Below, piece after piece: positions 42,356 through 50,877 of a stretch of DNA of 64,000 bases; the first letter of the stretch is position 1; each line of letters begins with the position of its first letter. A program made the translations under genes and the position numbers. The DNA comes from Cellulomonas sp. PhB150 (GTDB lineage: Bacteria > Actinomycetota > Actinomycetes > Actinomycetales > Cellulomonadaceae), in contig NZ_RKHX01000003.1 of NCBI RefSeq assembly GCF_003755175.1, positions 248,001-312,000 on the forward strand, read 5' to 3'. Below the pieces are notes generated by a model, which saw only the letters and a list, made by a program, of their open reading frames with translations, did no database searches and was not told the DNA's origin.

Positions 42356-44827
42356 TCAGGGCAGCACGGGCGGCGTGTGCCAGATCTTCTCGATGTAGTC
42401 GCGCATCGACCGGTCGGAGGAGAAGAACCCGGAGCGCGCGACGTTGAGCACCGCGGACCGCGTCCACTGGTCGGTGTCGGCGTAGGCGGTGTCCACCCGG
42501 GCCTGCGCGTCGACGTACGCCTGGAAGTCCGCGAGCGCGAGGAACCGGTCCTCGTGCAGGAGGTTCGAGACGATCGGCTCGAAGACCGTCCGGTCGCCGC
42601 GCGAGAACGCGCCCGAGGCGATGAGGTCCAGCGCGTGGCGCAGGTCGGCGTTCGTCTCGTAGTAGGCCGACGGGTGGTAGCCGCGGTCGACGAGGTCGGA
42701 GACCTCCGGCTCCGTGAGACCGAACAGGAAGAAGTGGTCGTCGCCGACCAGGCGGCGGATCTCGACGTTCGCGCCGTCGTCGGTCCCGATCGTCAGGGCA
42801 CCGTTGAGCGTGAACTTCATGTTGCCCGTGCCCGACGCCTCCTTGCCGGCGAGCGAGATCTGCTCGGACAGGTCGGCCGCGGGGATCAGCGTCTCGGCGA
42901 GCGTGACGTTGTAGTTGGCGGGGAAGGCGACGGTCAGTCGCCCCTCGAGCGCCGGGTCGTCGTTGATGGTGCGTCCCACGGCGTTGATCAGCCCGATGAT
43001 CTGCTTGGCCAGCAGGTAGCCGGGCGCGGCCTTCGCGCCGAACGCGAACGTCCGCGGGGTGACCTGCGCGATGTCCAGCTTCCCGGACTTGACCTGCTCG
43101 TACAGCGAGACGATGTGCAGCAGCTTGAGGGTCTGGCGCTTGTACTCGTGCAGGCGCTTGACCATGACGTCGAACATCGTGTCGGGGTTCACGACGATGC
43201 CGTCGCGGTGCACCAGGACGTCAGCGATGCGGTGCTTGTTGGCGGTCTTGATCTCGCGGAACCGGCGGCGGAACTCGGCGTCGTCGGCCAGCGGCTCGAG
43301 GCCCTGGAGGCGGTCGAGGTCCGTGATCCAGCCGTCGCCGATCGCCTCGGTGATCAGCCCGGACAGGCCCGGGTTGGCCAGGCGGACGAACCGGCGCGGC
43401 GTGACGCCGTTGGTGACGTTGGTGAACTTGTCCGGGTAGTACTCGGAGAAGTCGTTGAGCACCTTGTCCCGCAGCAGCTGGGAGTGCAGCTCGGCGACGC
43501 CGTTGACCTTGGTGCCCGCGACGGTGGCGAGGTAGGCCATCCGGACCGCGCGCACGGGGTACTCGGCGATGATCGACATGCGGCGCACGCGCAGCTCGTC
43601 GTCCGGGTAGGTCTCGCGCAGCTCGGCGAGGAACGCGTCGTTGATGCGGTAGATGATCTCCAGGTGCCGCGGCAGCAGGCGGCCGAGCAGGTCGACCGGC
43701 CAGACCTCGAGCGCTTCGGGCAGCAGCGTGTGGCAGGTGTAGGCGAAGCACTTGCTGGTGACCGACCAGGCGTCGTCCCAGTCCCAGCCCTTCTCGTCGA
43801 CCAGGATCCGCATGAGCTCGGGGATCGCGATGACGGGGTGGGTGTCGTTGAGCTGGAAGTTGATCCGGTCGGGCAGGTTGTGCAGGTCGTAGCCGTCGGG
43901 CAGGACCTCGTCGATGAAGTTCTTCAGCGAGGCCGCGACGAAGAAGTACTGCTGCTGCAGGCGCAGCTCCTTGCCCTGGGGCGTCGAGTCCTCGGGGTAG
44001 AGGACCTTCGTGATGTTCTCGGCGAACGTCTGCGCGCGCACGGCCTCCGCGTAGTCGCCCGAGTTGAAGATCCCGAGGTCGAACGCGTGCGTGGCCTCGG
44101 CGCTCCACAGCCGCAGCGTGTTGACGCGACCGTTCTCGAAGCCGGGGACCATGTAGTTGTAGGGCACCGCCAGCACGGACCAGCCCGGCGCCCAGCGGCG
44201 CCGGATGACGCCGTCGTCGGCCTGGTACTGCTCGACCGTGCCGCCGAAGCTCACGCGGACCGCGGCCTCCGGGTGGGGGAACTCCCACGGCGAGCCGAGC
44301 GACAGCCAGTCGTCGGGCTTCTCGACCTGCCAGCCGTCGACGAACGTCTGCTGGAAGATGCCGTACTCGTACCGGATCCCGTAGCCGATGCAGGGCACGT
44401 TCATCGTCGCGAGCGAGTCGATGAAGCACGCAGCCAGCCGGCCGAGACCGCCGTTGCCCAGGCCGGGCTCGACCTCCGCCTCGCGCAGCGTGGCCAGGTC
44501 GATGCCGAGGCTCGAGAGCCCCTCGTCGACGATCTCCTCGAGCCCGGAGGCGAGGAGCGCGTTGTCGAGCTGGCGCCCGAGCAGGAACTCGGCCGAGAGG
44601 TACGCGACCGACTTCGCCTGCAGCTCACCCTGTCGACGCAGGGTCTCCAGCCAGCGCACCATGAGGTAGTGGCGCACGGTGCGCGCCATCGCGAGGTACT
44701 GGTCGTTCACGGATGCTCGGGACAGGTCCACTCCCTGCCCGAAGTTCAGCTCGCGCAGGAACTCGCGCACGAAGCCGTCGACGGTGCGCTCACGCGTGGC
44801 GGCGATGGGGGTCGGGTTCTCGGTCAC
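42356..44827 (-). CDS. glgP: Glycogen/maltodextrin phosphorylase
   Basis: PLP-dependent GT35 enzyme releasing glucose 1-phosphate from alpha-1,4-glucans. The 823-residue length is typical. Family features: VAYLSAEFLLGRQLDNALL, EPGLGNGGLGRLAACFIDSLAT, FQLNDTHPVIAIPELMRILVD, TNGVTPRRF, RLHEYKRQTL, and the PLP-site signature EASGTGNMKFTLNGALTIGT (with the Lys that binds PLP). Starts at 44863, 44836 and 44827 are possible. GTG 44827 is favoured because TACGGT lies 7 nt upstream with no Shine-Dalgarno before any of them. It is divergent from the M15 peptidase gene. Confidence 0.96.
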   Translation of the reverse strand: MTENPTPIAATRERTVDGFVREFLRELNFGQGVDLSRASVNDQYLAMARTVRHYLMVRWLETLRRQGELQAKSVAYLSAEFLLGRQLDNALLASGLEEIVDEGLSSLGIDLATLREAEVEPGLGNGGLGRLAACFIDSLATMNVPCIGYGIRYEYGIFQQTFVDGWQVEKPDDWLSLGSPWEFPHPEAAVRVSFGGTVEQYQADDGVIRRRWAPGWSVLAVPYNYMVPGFENGRVNTLRLWSAEATHAFDLGIFNSGDYAEAVRAQTFAENITKVLYPEDSTPQGKELRLQQQYFFVAASLKNFIDEVLPDGYDLHNLPDRINFQLNDTHPVIAIPELMRILVDEKGWDWDDAWSVTSKCFAYTCHTLLPEALEVWPVDLLGRLLPRHLEIIYRINDAFLAELRETYPDDELRVRRMSIIAEYPVRAVRMAYLATVAGTKVNGVAELHSQLLRDKVLNDFSEYYPDKFTNVTNGVTPRRFVRLANPGLSGLITEAIGDGWITDLDRLQGLEPLADDAEFRRRFREIKTANKHRIADVLVHRDGIVVNPDTMFDVMVKRLHEYKRQTLKLLHIVSLYEQVKSGKLDIAQVTPRTFAFGAKAAPGYLLAKQIIGLINAVGRTINDDPALEGRLTVAFPANYNVTLAETLIPAADLSEQISLAGKEASGTGNMKFTLNGALTIGTDDGANVEIRRLVGDDHFFLFGLTEPEVSDLVDRGYHPSAYYETNADLRHALDLIASGAFSRGDRTVFEPIVSNLLHEDRFLALADFQAYVDAQARVDTAYADTDQWTRSAVLNVARSGFFSSDRSMRDYIEKIWHTPPVLP

Positions 44828-44930
44828 CTTCGACACCGTAGCCGCGCTGCGTGTCCAGGTCATCACGGGCACGTGACCTGCGGGTGTATCAGGTGCACGC
44901 TCGGTACGTCCTGAGGTCGAGGAGGCGGGC

Positions 44931-45593
44931 ATGGTCAGGACGACGAACAACGGCTACGCGCGCATCGCGTCGCGCCTGTCGCCGTCTCTCACGACGATCA
45001 CGGTCGGCGGCTGCTCGACGAAGGTCCGCACCGGCGACGCGGCGACTCTGCTGCGCTGGGTGGCGAAGCAGGTCCACTCCGGCGGGGTCGAGCGGGCCTC
45101 CACCGTCTTCGGGTGGCGCGACCCCGCCGTCAACGCGGCCGCGGGCGGGATCCCGACGTCCAACCACCTGTCGGGCACGGCCATCGACTACAACGGCGGG
45201 CGCCACCCGTACGAGGCGACCCGCCCGCACCACTGGACCTCGGGCTGGAGCGCGAGCGACCAGAAGGCCATCCGCACCATCCTCGAGGCGACGAGCGGCA
45301 CCGTGAAGTGGGGGCTGGACTACGGCCCGGGCTTCCGCGACGCGATGCACTTCGAGGTGAAGGCGAGCGCGACGGCGGTCTCGCGCGCGGCCGCCCGCCT
45401 CACGACCGGCTGGGTCACCGTCTCCTCGGACTTCCTCAACGGCCGCAGCAAGCCGTCGACGACCGCCCCGATCAAGTTCCTGCGGACCAAGGGCTTCCGC
45501 ATCCGGTTCGTCGAGGTCGCCTACCGGGAGGGGCGGATCTGGCTGCGCACGAAGTACCACACCTGGTACGCGGCCGACCTCACGACGTGGTGA
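44931..45593 (+). CDS. M15-family D-Ala-D-Ala/L-Ala-D-Glu peptidase-like protein
   Basis: The 220-residue protein has a zinc peptidase core of the VanY/M15 type: IPTSNHLSGTAIDYNGG (S-x-H-x2-G-x2-x-D zinc motif, about 79-95) and the late zinc/catalytic block DAMHFEV (about 137-143). The C-terminal 65 residues form a small beta domain (VSSDFLNGRSKPSTTAPIKFLRTKGFRIR), possibly SH3-like and cell-wall binding. There is no signal peptide, which is more usual for phage endolysins that leave through holins than for cell-wall enzymes. GAGGAGG lies just before ATG 44931. No holin or other phage genes are adjacent. Confidence 0.78.
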   Translation: MVRTTNNGYARIASRLSPSLTTITVGGCSTKVRTGDAATLLRWVAKQVHSGGVERASTVFGWRDPAVNAAAGGIPTSNHLSGTAIDYNGGRHPYEATRPHHWTSGWSASDQKAIRTILEATSGTVKWGLDYGPGFRDAMHFEVKASATAVSRAAARLTTGWVTVSSDFLNGRSKPSTTAPIKFLRTKGFRIRFVEVAYREGRIWLRTKYHTWYAADLTTW

Positions 45594-45596
45594 GCG

Positions 45597-46013
45597 TCAG
45601 CTCCAGGTCCACACGACCCGCGGCGTCCCGCCGCCGTTGAGCTCGCGCACCCGGCGCACGGCCCGGTGCAGGAGGCGGAACTTCTCCCGCCGCTCCTCCT
45701 CCATGCCGTCCGCGACGAGCACCGTCCACGGGATCAGGCCGGTGAAGCGCGCCAGCAGCAGCAGGACCGCGATCGCGAGCACCAGCCCGAGCTCGACGGG
45801 CAGGAACAGGATCGCCAGGACGACCGCGACGACCGGGGCGGCGACGTAGAGCACGATCATCATGACGACGCCGATCACCAGGCCCGCGACGTCGTCGAAG
45901 AAGTCGAGGCTGTCGGGCGCGGCGTCGCGCAGGTCGTCGGGGTTGATCGTCCGCCGGCGCGGGCGCCACGGCAGGACGCGGATCTCGAGGAACGCGATGT
46001 GGTGCTTGCTCAC
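45597..46013 (-). CDS. Small membrane protein of unknown function
   Basis: Product of 138 residues. A polar N-terminus (HHIAFLEIRVLPWRPRRRTINPDDLRD) is followed by two closely spaced hydrophobic helices (VAGLVIGVVMMIVLYVAAPVVAVVLAILFLP and LGLVLAIAVLLLLARF). A charged C-terminal region with EEERREKFRLLHRAVRRVRELNGG probably lies in the cytoplasm. GTG 46013 is the likely start, although no good ribosome site is seen. Converges with the M15 peptidase gene with 3 nt between stops. Family not recognised. Confidence 0.65.
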   Translation of the reverse strand: MSKHHIAFLEIRVLPWRPRRRTINPDDLRDAAPDSLDFFDDVAGLVIGVVMMIVLYVAAPVVAVVLAILFLPVELGLVLAIAVLLLLARFTGLIPWTVLVADGMEEERREKFRLLHRAVRRVRELNGGGTPRVVWTWS

Positions 46014-46060
46014 AGGGCTGTCAACGGCATCCCGGCCGTTCGAGTCAAGCCGCAGACGCA

Positions 46061-46096
46061 AGAAGACCCGGACCGCCGAGGCGGACCGGGTCTTCT
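46061..46096 (-). terminator. Hairpin terminator of the tRNA-Arg gene
   Basis: AGAAGACCCGG-A-CCGCC pairs with GGCGG-A-CCGGGTCTTCT around a short GA loop, 16 bp with one A-A mismatch. It starts 8 nt after the tRNA-Arg 3' end on the minus strand. Confidence 0.8.
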
Positions 46097-46104
46097 CCTC
46101 GATG

Positions 46105-46177
46105 TGCGCCCGAAGGGACTCGAACCCCCAACCTTCTGATCCGTAGTCAGATGCTCTATCCATTGAGCTACGGGCGC
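46105..46177 (-). tRNA. tRNA-Arg(ACG)
   Basis: 73 nt. The acceptor stem GCGCCCG pairs with CGGGCGC (46171-46177 with 46106-46112). D-arm GCTCAATGGATAGAGC, anticodon stem TCTGA/TCAGA with loop CTACGGA, giving anticodon ACG (read as ICG, CGU/CGC/CGA codons), T-arm GGGGGTTCGAGTCCC. Discriminator A. The 3' CCA is not encoded. Confidence 0.97.
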
Positions 46178-46276
46178 ATGGCCTTGCGGGCCGCGGTAGA
46201 CGATACCGGGTCAGAGCGCCGCAGCCCAAACTGGATGCACGTGACCCGCGGCACTCCCCCTGGCAGGATCCCCGGC

Positions 46277-47491
46277 ATGGACACGCTGAGCGGGCGCTGG
46301 GGCATGCGGACCAACGTGCTGCGTCACGGCGACGGGCACGACTCGAGCAGGGTCGGGTACATCGAGCTGTTCTTCGACCTCGTGTTCGTCTTCGCGGTCA
46401 CGCAGCTCTCGCACAGCCTCATCGCGCACCCCGACGGCACCACGTTCCTGCACACGGTGATCCTGGGCTGGGCGATCTGGTGGCTGTGGATCGACACCAC
46501 CTGGGTCACGGGTTGGCTCGATCCCGAGCGCGTCCCGGTGCGGACGATGCTGCTGGTCCTGATGCTGCTGGGCCTGCTGATGTCGAGCGCGGTGCCCGAG
46601 GCGTTCGAGGACAAGGCGCTGCTGTTCGCGGTGCCGTACGTCGTCATCCAGGTGGGCCGCACGCTGTTCACCGTCTGGGCGATGGGCCGGCACTGGCCGG
46701 CGAACGCGATGAACTTCATCCGGATCGCGGTGTGGCTGTCGGTCTCGGGGGCGTTCTGGGTCGTCGGGGCGTTCGCGCACGACGAGACGCGGCTGTGGCT
46801 CTGGGTCGTCGCCGCACTCATCGACGTGGTCGGCCCGCGCGCGCTGTTCGCCGTCCCGGGCCTCGGCGCGACCGACCCGAACACGTGGGAGGTCCGCGGC
46901 GCGCACATGGCCGAGCGGGTCTCGCTGTTCCTCATCATCAGCCTGGGTGAGTCGATCATCGTGACCGGCGGGGCGTTCGCCGAGCTCGAGGTCACCGCGA
47001 CGGCGGTGTGGGCGTTCCTCGCGGCCTTCGCCTCGACGGTGCTCATGTGGCTGCTGTTCTTCGACCGTTCCGAGCACAGCAGCACGGCCTACTTCGAGTC
47101 CCGCGACCAGCCCGGGATGGTGGCCCAGACCGCCTACACCTACGTCCCGTTCCTGCTCGTGGCGGGCATCGTGCTGACCGCGGTGGCCGACGAGCTCGTG
47201 CTCCAGCACCCGGGCGGCGAGACCGAGCCCTGGACCGCGGGGCTGATCTGCGGGGCGACGGCGGTCTACCTGCTGGGCAACGCGCTGTTCCGGCGCGCGA
47301 CGGGCGGGCGCTGGTCGGTGCCGCACCTCGTCGGCACGCTCGTCGTGCTCGCCGCCTTCGCGCTGCACGGCGCGGTGACTCCCCTGGCGCTGAGCTGGCT
47401 GGCGAACGCGGTGATGGTGGGCGTCATCCTGGGCGACGTGCTGCTCGAGCGCCGCCGCGCGAGCGCTCCCGCGGTGCGGGCCTCGGTGTGA
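46277..47491 (+). CDS. Low temperature requirement protein A (LtrA) family membrane protein
   Basis: The 404-residue integral membrane protein has about 10-12 helices. The family opens with a charged N-terminus and VGYIELFFDLVFVFAVTQLSHSLI, seen here at about residues 27-50. A later conserved block is ERVSLFLIISLGESIIVTG. LtrA was named from a cold-sensitive Listeria mutant; its biochemical role is unknown. ATG 46277 is the start, with a CAGGAT hexamer 7 nt upstream and no Shine-Dalgarno. A strong hairpin follows immediately after the stop. It lies between two tRNA genes on the other strand. Confidence 0.9.
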   Translation: MDTLSGRWGMRTNVLRHGDGHDSSRVGYIELFFDLVFVFAVTQLSHSLIAHPDGTTFLHTVILGWAIWWLWIDTTWVTGWLDPERVPVRTMLLVLMLLGLLMSSAVPEAFEDKALLFAVPYVVIQVGRTLFTVWAMGRHWPANAMNFIRIAVWLSVSGAFWVVGAFAHDETRLWLWVVAALIDVVGPRALFAVPGLGATDPNTWEVRGAHMAERVSLFLIISLGESIIVTGGAFAELEVTATAVWAFLAAFASTVLMWLLFFDRSEHSSTAYFESRDQPGMVAQTAYTYVPFLLVAGIVLTAVADELVLQHPGGETEPWTAGLICGATAVYLLGNALFRRATGGRWSVPHLVGTLVVLAAFALHGAVTPLALSWLANAVMVGVILGDVLLERRRASAPAVRASV

Positions 47492-47498
47492 GCAGACG

Positions 47499-47533
47499 AC
47501 GAGAGCCCGGTCCGTCGTGGACCGGGCTCTCGT
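47499..47533. terminator. Bidirectional hairpin between ltrA-like gene and tRNA-Ser(GCU)
   Basis: Perfect 15-bp stem (arm ACGAGAGCCCGGTCC, 47499-47513, with 47519-47533) and 5-nt loop GTCGT. It lies 8 nt after the ltrA-family stop on one side and 5 nt after the tRNA 3' end on the other, so it can terminate both convergent transcripts. Confidence 0.85.
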
Positions 47534-47537
47534 GAAG

Positions 47538-47626
47538 CGGAGACGGTGGGATTTGAACCCACGGAAGGGTTGCCCCTTCACGACCTTAGCAGGGTCGCGC
47601 ACTAGACCTGGCTATGCGACGTCTCC
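47538..47626 (-). tRNA. tRNA-Ser(GCT)
   Basis: 89-nt class II tRNA. The acceptor stem GGAGACG pairs with CGTCTCC, the anticodon stem is CGACC/GGTCG with loop CTGCTAA (anticodon GCU, codons AGC/AGU), a long variable arm TGAAGGGGCAACCCTTCC follows, and the T-loop is GGTTCAAATCC. Discriminator G. CCA is not encoded. Confidence 0.96.
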
Positions 47627-47690
47627 AGGCCAGCACAGGGTACCTGGGTGCGTCGTCGGGCAGCAAAACGGGCTCTGACCAGCGACGGCA

Positions 47691-48971
47691 CTACCGCTCG
47701 AAGCCCCAGGTCGGGTCCGTGAGCATGCGGGCGACGGCCAGCCCGATCGACAGCGCGACGACGACGAGGGCCGCCTGCACGCCGTACGCGAGGGCCTGGA
47801 CCGTGTCCCCCTCCGACAGCCAGAAGACCGCGCGGTAGGCGACGACGCCCGGGACCATGATGACGACGGCCGGCACGGCGACCGTCACGCGCGGCACCGA
47901 GATGCGAGGGGCGACGAAGGCCGCGAGCAGGCCGACGACGAGGGCCGCGGCCGCCGCGGCCGCCTGCACGGCCGCCCCCGCGTCGACGAGCGCCAGACGC
48001 CCCACGTTGGCGACCATCCCGATGCCGGCGGCGGCGAGAGCCATCCGCCACGGGCTGTTGAACATCAGCGCGAAGCCGAGCACTCCGAGGAAGCTCGCGG
48101 CCGCGCGCAGGAGGTAGAGCACGGGCTCGGACAGGTCCAGCGGGGCGGGCGGCACCGGGGCGAGGCCGACGATGCTCGAGACGCCCCAGACGGCGAGAGC
48201 CGCCGACGTCAGGATCATCAGCGCGTACGTCAGCCGGGACAGACCCGCCGAGAAGTCGAGCCGGGCCAGGTCCAGCGCGCCCGTGACCAGCGCGAACCCG
48301 GGGATGAGGAACAGGACCGCGGAGACGTACCCGGCCTCGTGGCGCGTGGTGATCACGTCGGCGCTGTGCAGCGCGGTGACCAGTCCCAGGTAGGTGAAGC
48401 AGGCGACGGCGGCCGCAAGCATCGTCACGCCGAACTGGTTCCAGCCGCGGTGCAGCAGCGCGCGGCGCACGCCCTGGCCGAGGCCGGCCGCGACGAAGAC
48501 CCCGATGATCTCGACCGGGCCGCCGTTGTTGAGGAACGCGAACGCGGCGCAGGCGATGCTCGACCACAGGGCGTTCAGCAGCGCGGGGTAGAGCGGCGGG
48601 GTCGCGGCGATGGCGTCCAGGCGCGCCTCGACGTCGGCCGGTGTCGCGGTCACGCCCGTGCGCCGGGCCTCCTGCTCGACGTCGGTCACCATGACCTCGA
48701 GCTTGGCGAGCCGGTCGGCGTTGATGCCGACCGTGCGGACCTCGGCCACCTCGGTGCGGAACGAGACGCCGCGGTGCGAGGTCGTCGTGATCTCGGTGAG
48801 GGTCACGTGCGCCTCGTGGCGGTCGACGCCCATCGCGTGTGCGAGCCGCGCCATCGAGGCCTTGACGCGGTAGGAGCCGGTGCCGGCGGACAGGCTCAGC
48901 CGACCCACGCGCAGGGCTGCGCCCGAGCGGCGGATGAGGTCGAGCTCGTCGTCGTCCGGGGTCGTCGGCAC
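47691..48971 (-). CDS. Threonine/serine exporter family protein (ThrE-like)
   Basis: The 426-residue membrane protein combines a hydrophilic N-terminal ThrE region (about 1-130: LIRRSGAALRVGRLSLSAGTGSYRVKASMARLAHAMGVD, then VTDVEQEARR) with about ten membrane helices. The fused arrangement matches Corynebacterium ThrE, which exports threonine and serine by proton motive force. GTG 48971 is preferred; it has CATGAT 6 nt upstream and no Shine-Dalgarno. The frame extends to 49061 without family similarity. It is divergent from the MFS exporter over about 240 nt, a region without a gene that must hold both promoters. Confidence 0.9.
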   Translation of the reverse strand: MPTTPDDDELDLIRRSGAALRVGRLSLSAGTGSYRVKASMARLAHAMGVDRHEAHVTLTEITTTSHRGVSFRTEVAEVRTVGINADRLAKLEVMVTDVEQEARRTGVTATPADVEARLDAIAATPPLYPALLNALWSSIACAAFAFLNNGGPVEIIGVFVAAGLGQGVRRALLHRGWNQFGVTMLAAAVACFTYLGLVTALHSADVITTRHEAGYVSAVLFLIPGFALVTGALDLARLDFSAGLSRLTYALMILTSAALAVWGVSSIVGLAPVPPAPLDLSEPVLYLLRAAASFLGVLGFALMFNSPWRMALAAAGIGMVANVGRLALVDAGAAVQAAAAAAALVVGLLAAFVAPRISVPRVTVAVPAVVIMVPGVVAYRAVFWLSEGDTVQALAYGVQAALVVVALSIGLAVARMLTDPTWGFER

Positions 48972-49211
48972 GGTCCCATCATGACCTGCGACACAGCCGC
49001 TGTTCGTGGGACCCGCCAGGCGATTCTGCTCACAGCCAATCCACTTGACTTCGTAAGGCATCGAGCGATGTGCTAACCCTCGTCGCCGGGGTCAGCCGGC
49101 GGCACGAGCGACGCGCAGGTCGTGTCAGAGGGCCCGGGTAGCGTCCGGGCCACCGCAGATCCCCACGTGGCGACGTCGCCAACCCCTCTTCTCTTGTGCC
49201 CTGGAGCAACT

Positions 49212-50756
49212 GTGTCCGAACCCCTAGCGGCAGTCGCCGTCACCAAGCCTCACGCGGAGGAGCATGCCCCCGGGCAGGACCCCCGCCGCTGGGCGATGCT
49301 CGCGGTCATCGCGATCGCGCAGCTGATCATCGTCCTCGACTCGTCGATCATGAACATCGCGCTGCCTGCCGCAGCGGACGACCTCGACATCGACCCCGCG
49401 AACCTGCAGTGGGCCATCACGGCCTACACGCTCGCCTTCGGTGGTCTGCTGCTGCTGGGCGGTCGCGTCGCCGACTACCTCGGGCGCAAGCGTGCCTTCA
49501 TCATCGGTCTGCTCGGCTTCGCCGCGGCGTCCGCGCTCGGCGGCCTCGCCACGACCCAGGGCATGCTGTTCGGCGCCCGTGCGCTGCAGGGCGTCTTCGC
49601 CGCGCTGCTCGCGCCCGCTGCGCTCGCGCTCATCACCGTCACGTTCACCGAGAGCCACGAGCGCGCCAAGGCGTTCGGCGTGTTCGGTGCGATCTCGGGT
49701 GGTGGCGCAGCCATCGGCCTCATCGCCGGCGGCGCGCTGACGGAGTACCTCAACTGGCGCTGGTGCCTCCTGGTGAACCTCCCGATCGCCCTGATCACCG
49801 GCGCGTTCGCCATCCGGGTCCTCAAGGAGTCGAAGGCGAAGGGCGACACCCGGTTCGACATCCCCGGTGCGCTGCTGTCGATCGTCGGGCTGGTCGCGCT
49901 CGTCTACGGGTTCACCGAGGCTGCGAAGCAGGAGGTCGGAGCCGACGGCATCCCGACGACCCGCGGCTGGACCGACCCCACGGTCGTCGCGCTGCTCCTC
50001 GTCGCGGTGGTCTCGCTGGTCCTGTTCGTCGTCGTCGAGAGCCGGGTCCGCAACCCGCTGCTCCCGCTGCGCATCCTGCTCAACCGCAACCGCGGTGGCT
50101 CGTACCTCGTGTTCCTGCTGGTCGGCGCCGGCCTGTTCGGCATGTTCCTGTTCATGACCCTGTACCTGCAGCGGGTGCTCGGCTACGAGCCGCTCAAGGC
50201 CGGTTTCGCCTTCCTGCCGTTCTCGATCGGGCTCATCATCACGGCCGGCGTCGTCGCGCAGCTGCTGCCTCGCGTCGGGCCCAAGCCGCTGATGATCGTC
50301 GGCCTGACGCTGGCCACCACCGGCCTGCTCCTGCTGCTGCGCACGACGCCCACGTCGTCGTACTTCGGCTCGGTCTTCCCGGCCCTGGTCGTGATGAGCC
50401 TCGGCATGGCCGCGGTGTTCATCCCGGCGTCGAGCACAGCGCTGGTGGGGGTCGGCGGGCATGACGCCGGCATCGCCAGCGCCGTCCTCAACACGTCGCA
50501 GCAGGTGGGTGGCTCGCTGGGCCTCGCCCTGCTCAACACGTTCGCGCTGACGGCCACGGCCGACAAGCTCGGCGAGCTGATCGGCGCGGGCGGCGACCCG
50601 AAGTCGGCCTCGCTGCAGGCGACGGCCGAGGTGGCCGGTTTCCATGTGGCCTACATCGGGTCGGCAGTGATGCTGATCCTGGCCCTGCTGATCGCGATCG
50701 TCATGATCAGCGCGAAGAAGGACGACCTGCCGTCCGAGGGCGCCATCGCCGCCTGA
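49212..50756 (+). CDS. MFS drug exporter, DHA2 (EmrB/QacA) family
   Basis: The 514-residue proton-driven antiporter has 14 predicted helices. Family motifs: LDSSIMNIALPAAADDL (motif D1 region), LLLGGRVADYLGRKRAFIIGL (motif A), ARALQGVFAALLAPAALALI, GGGAAIGLIAGGALTEYLNWRWCLLVNLPI (motif C) and GIASAVLNTSQQVGGSLGLALL near the C-terminal half. Substrates of this family range from dyes to antibiotics; the actual one cannot be told. GTG 49212 is taken as start (GGAG 5-8 nt upstream). A hairpin terminator follows the stop. Confidence 0.92.
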   Translation: MSEPLAAVAVTKPHAEEHAPGQDPRRWAMLAVIAIAQLIIVLDSSIMNIALPAAADDLDIDPANLQWAITAYTLAFGGLLLLGGRVADYLGRKRAFIIGLLGFAAASALGGLATTQGMLFGARALQGVFAALLAPAALALITVTFTESHERAKAFGVFGAISGGGAAIGLIAGGALTEYLNWRWCLLVNLPIALITGAFAIRVLKESKAKGDTRFDIPGALLSIVGLVALVYGFTEAAKQEVGADGIPTTRGWTDPTVVALLLVAVVSLVLFVVVESRVRNPLLPLRILLNRNRGGSYLVFLLVGAGLFGMFLFMTLYLQRVLGYEPLKAGFAFLPFSIGLIITAGVVAQLLPRVGPKPLMIVGLTLATTGLLLLLRTTPTSSYFGSVFPALVVMSLGMAAVFIPASSTALVGVGGHDAGIASAVLNTSQQVGGSLGLALLNTFALTATADKLGELIGAGGDPKSASLQATAEVAGFHVAYIGSAVMLILALLIAIVMISAKKDDLPSEGAIAA

Positions 50757-50772
50757 TCCCGTTCGGTCCGTG

Positions 50773-50811
50773 GGGGCCGGTGCTGGGCGTTCCTCGCCCG
50801 GTGCCGGCCCC
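50773..50811 (+). terminator. Terminator-like hairpin after the MFS gene
   Basis: GGGGCCGGTGCTGGGCG (50773-50789) pairs with CGCCCGGTGCCGGCCCC (50795-50811) with two mismatches around loop TTCCT. Confidence 0.7.
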
Positions 50812-50860
50812 TACGTCGTGCCGGGCAGGTTGGTCCCGTGACGCTCCGCCCAAGCTGCTG

Positions 50861-50877
50861 TCAGACGTCAGACGTCA
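50861..50877. repeat. 7-bp tandem repeat at a stop codon, TGA in all three frames (minus strand)
   Basis: On the minus strand the YdeI-family gene ends in CCTGACG-TCTGACG-TCTGAC. TGA occurs at 50877-50875 (own stop), 50870-50868 and 50863-50861, one per frame because 7 is 1 modulo 3. Third case in this window after 5717 and 10320. Confidence 0.85.

Noticed and set aside
44931..46177. Prophage remnant around the M15 peptidase and tRNA-Arg
   Set aside because: Only one endolysin-like gene; no integrase, holin, structural genes or visible attachment repeat, so it is kept only as a question.
49045..49080. Sigma-70-type promoter TTGACT with TGCTAAC for the MFS gene
   Set aside because: The spacing between the -35-like hexamer and any TANNNT is about 23 nt, too long for a normal promoter.
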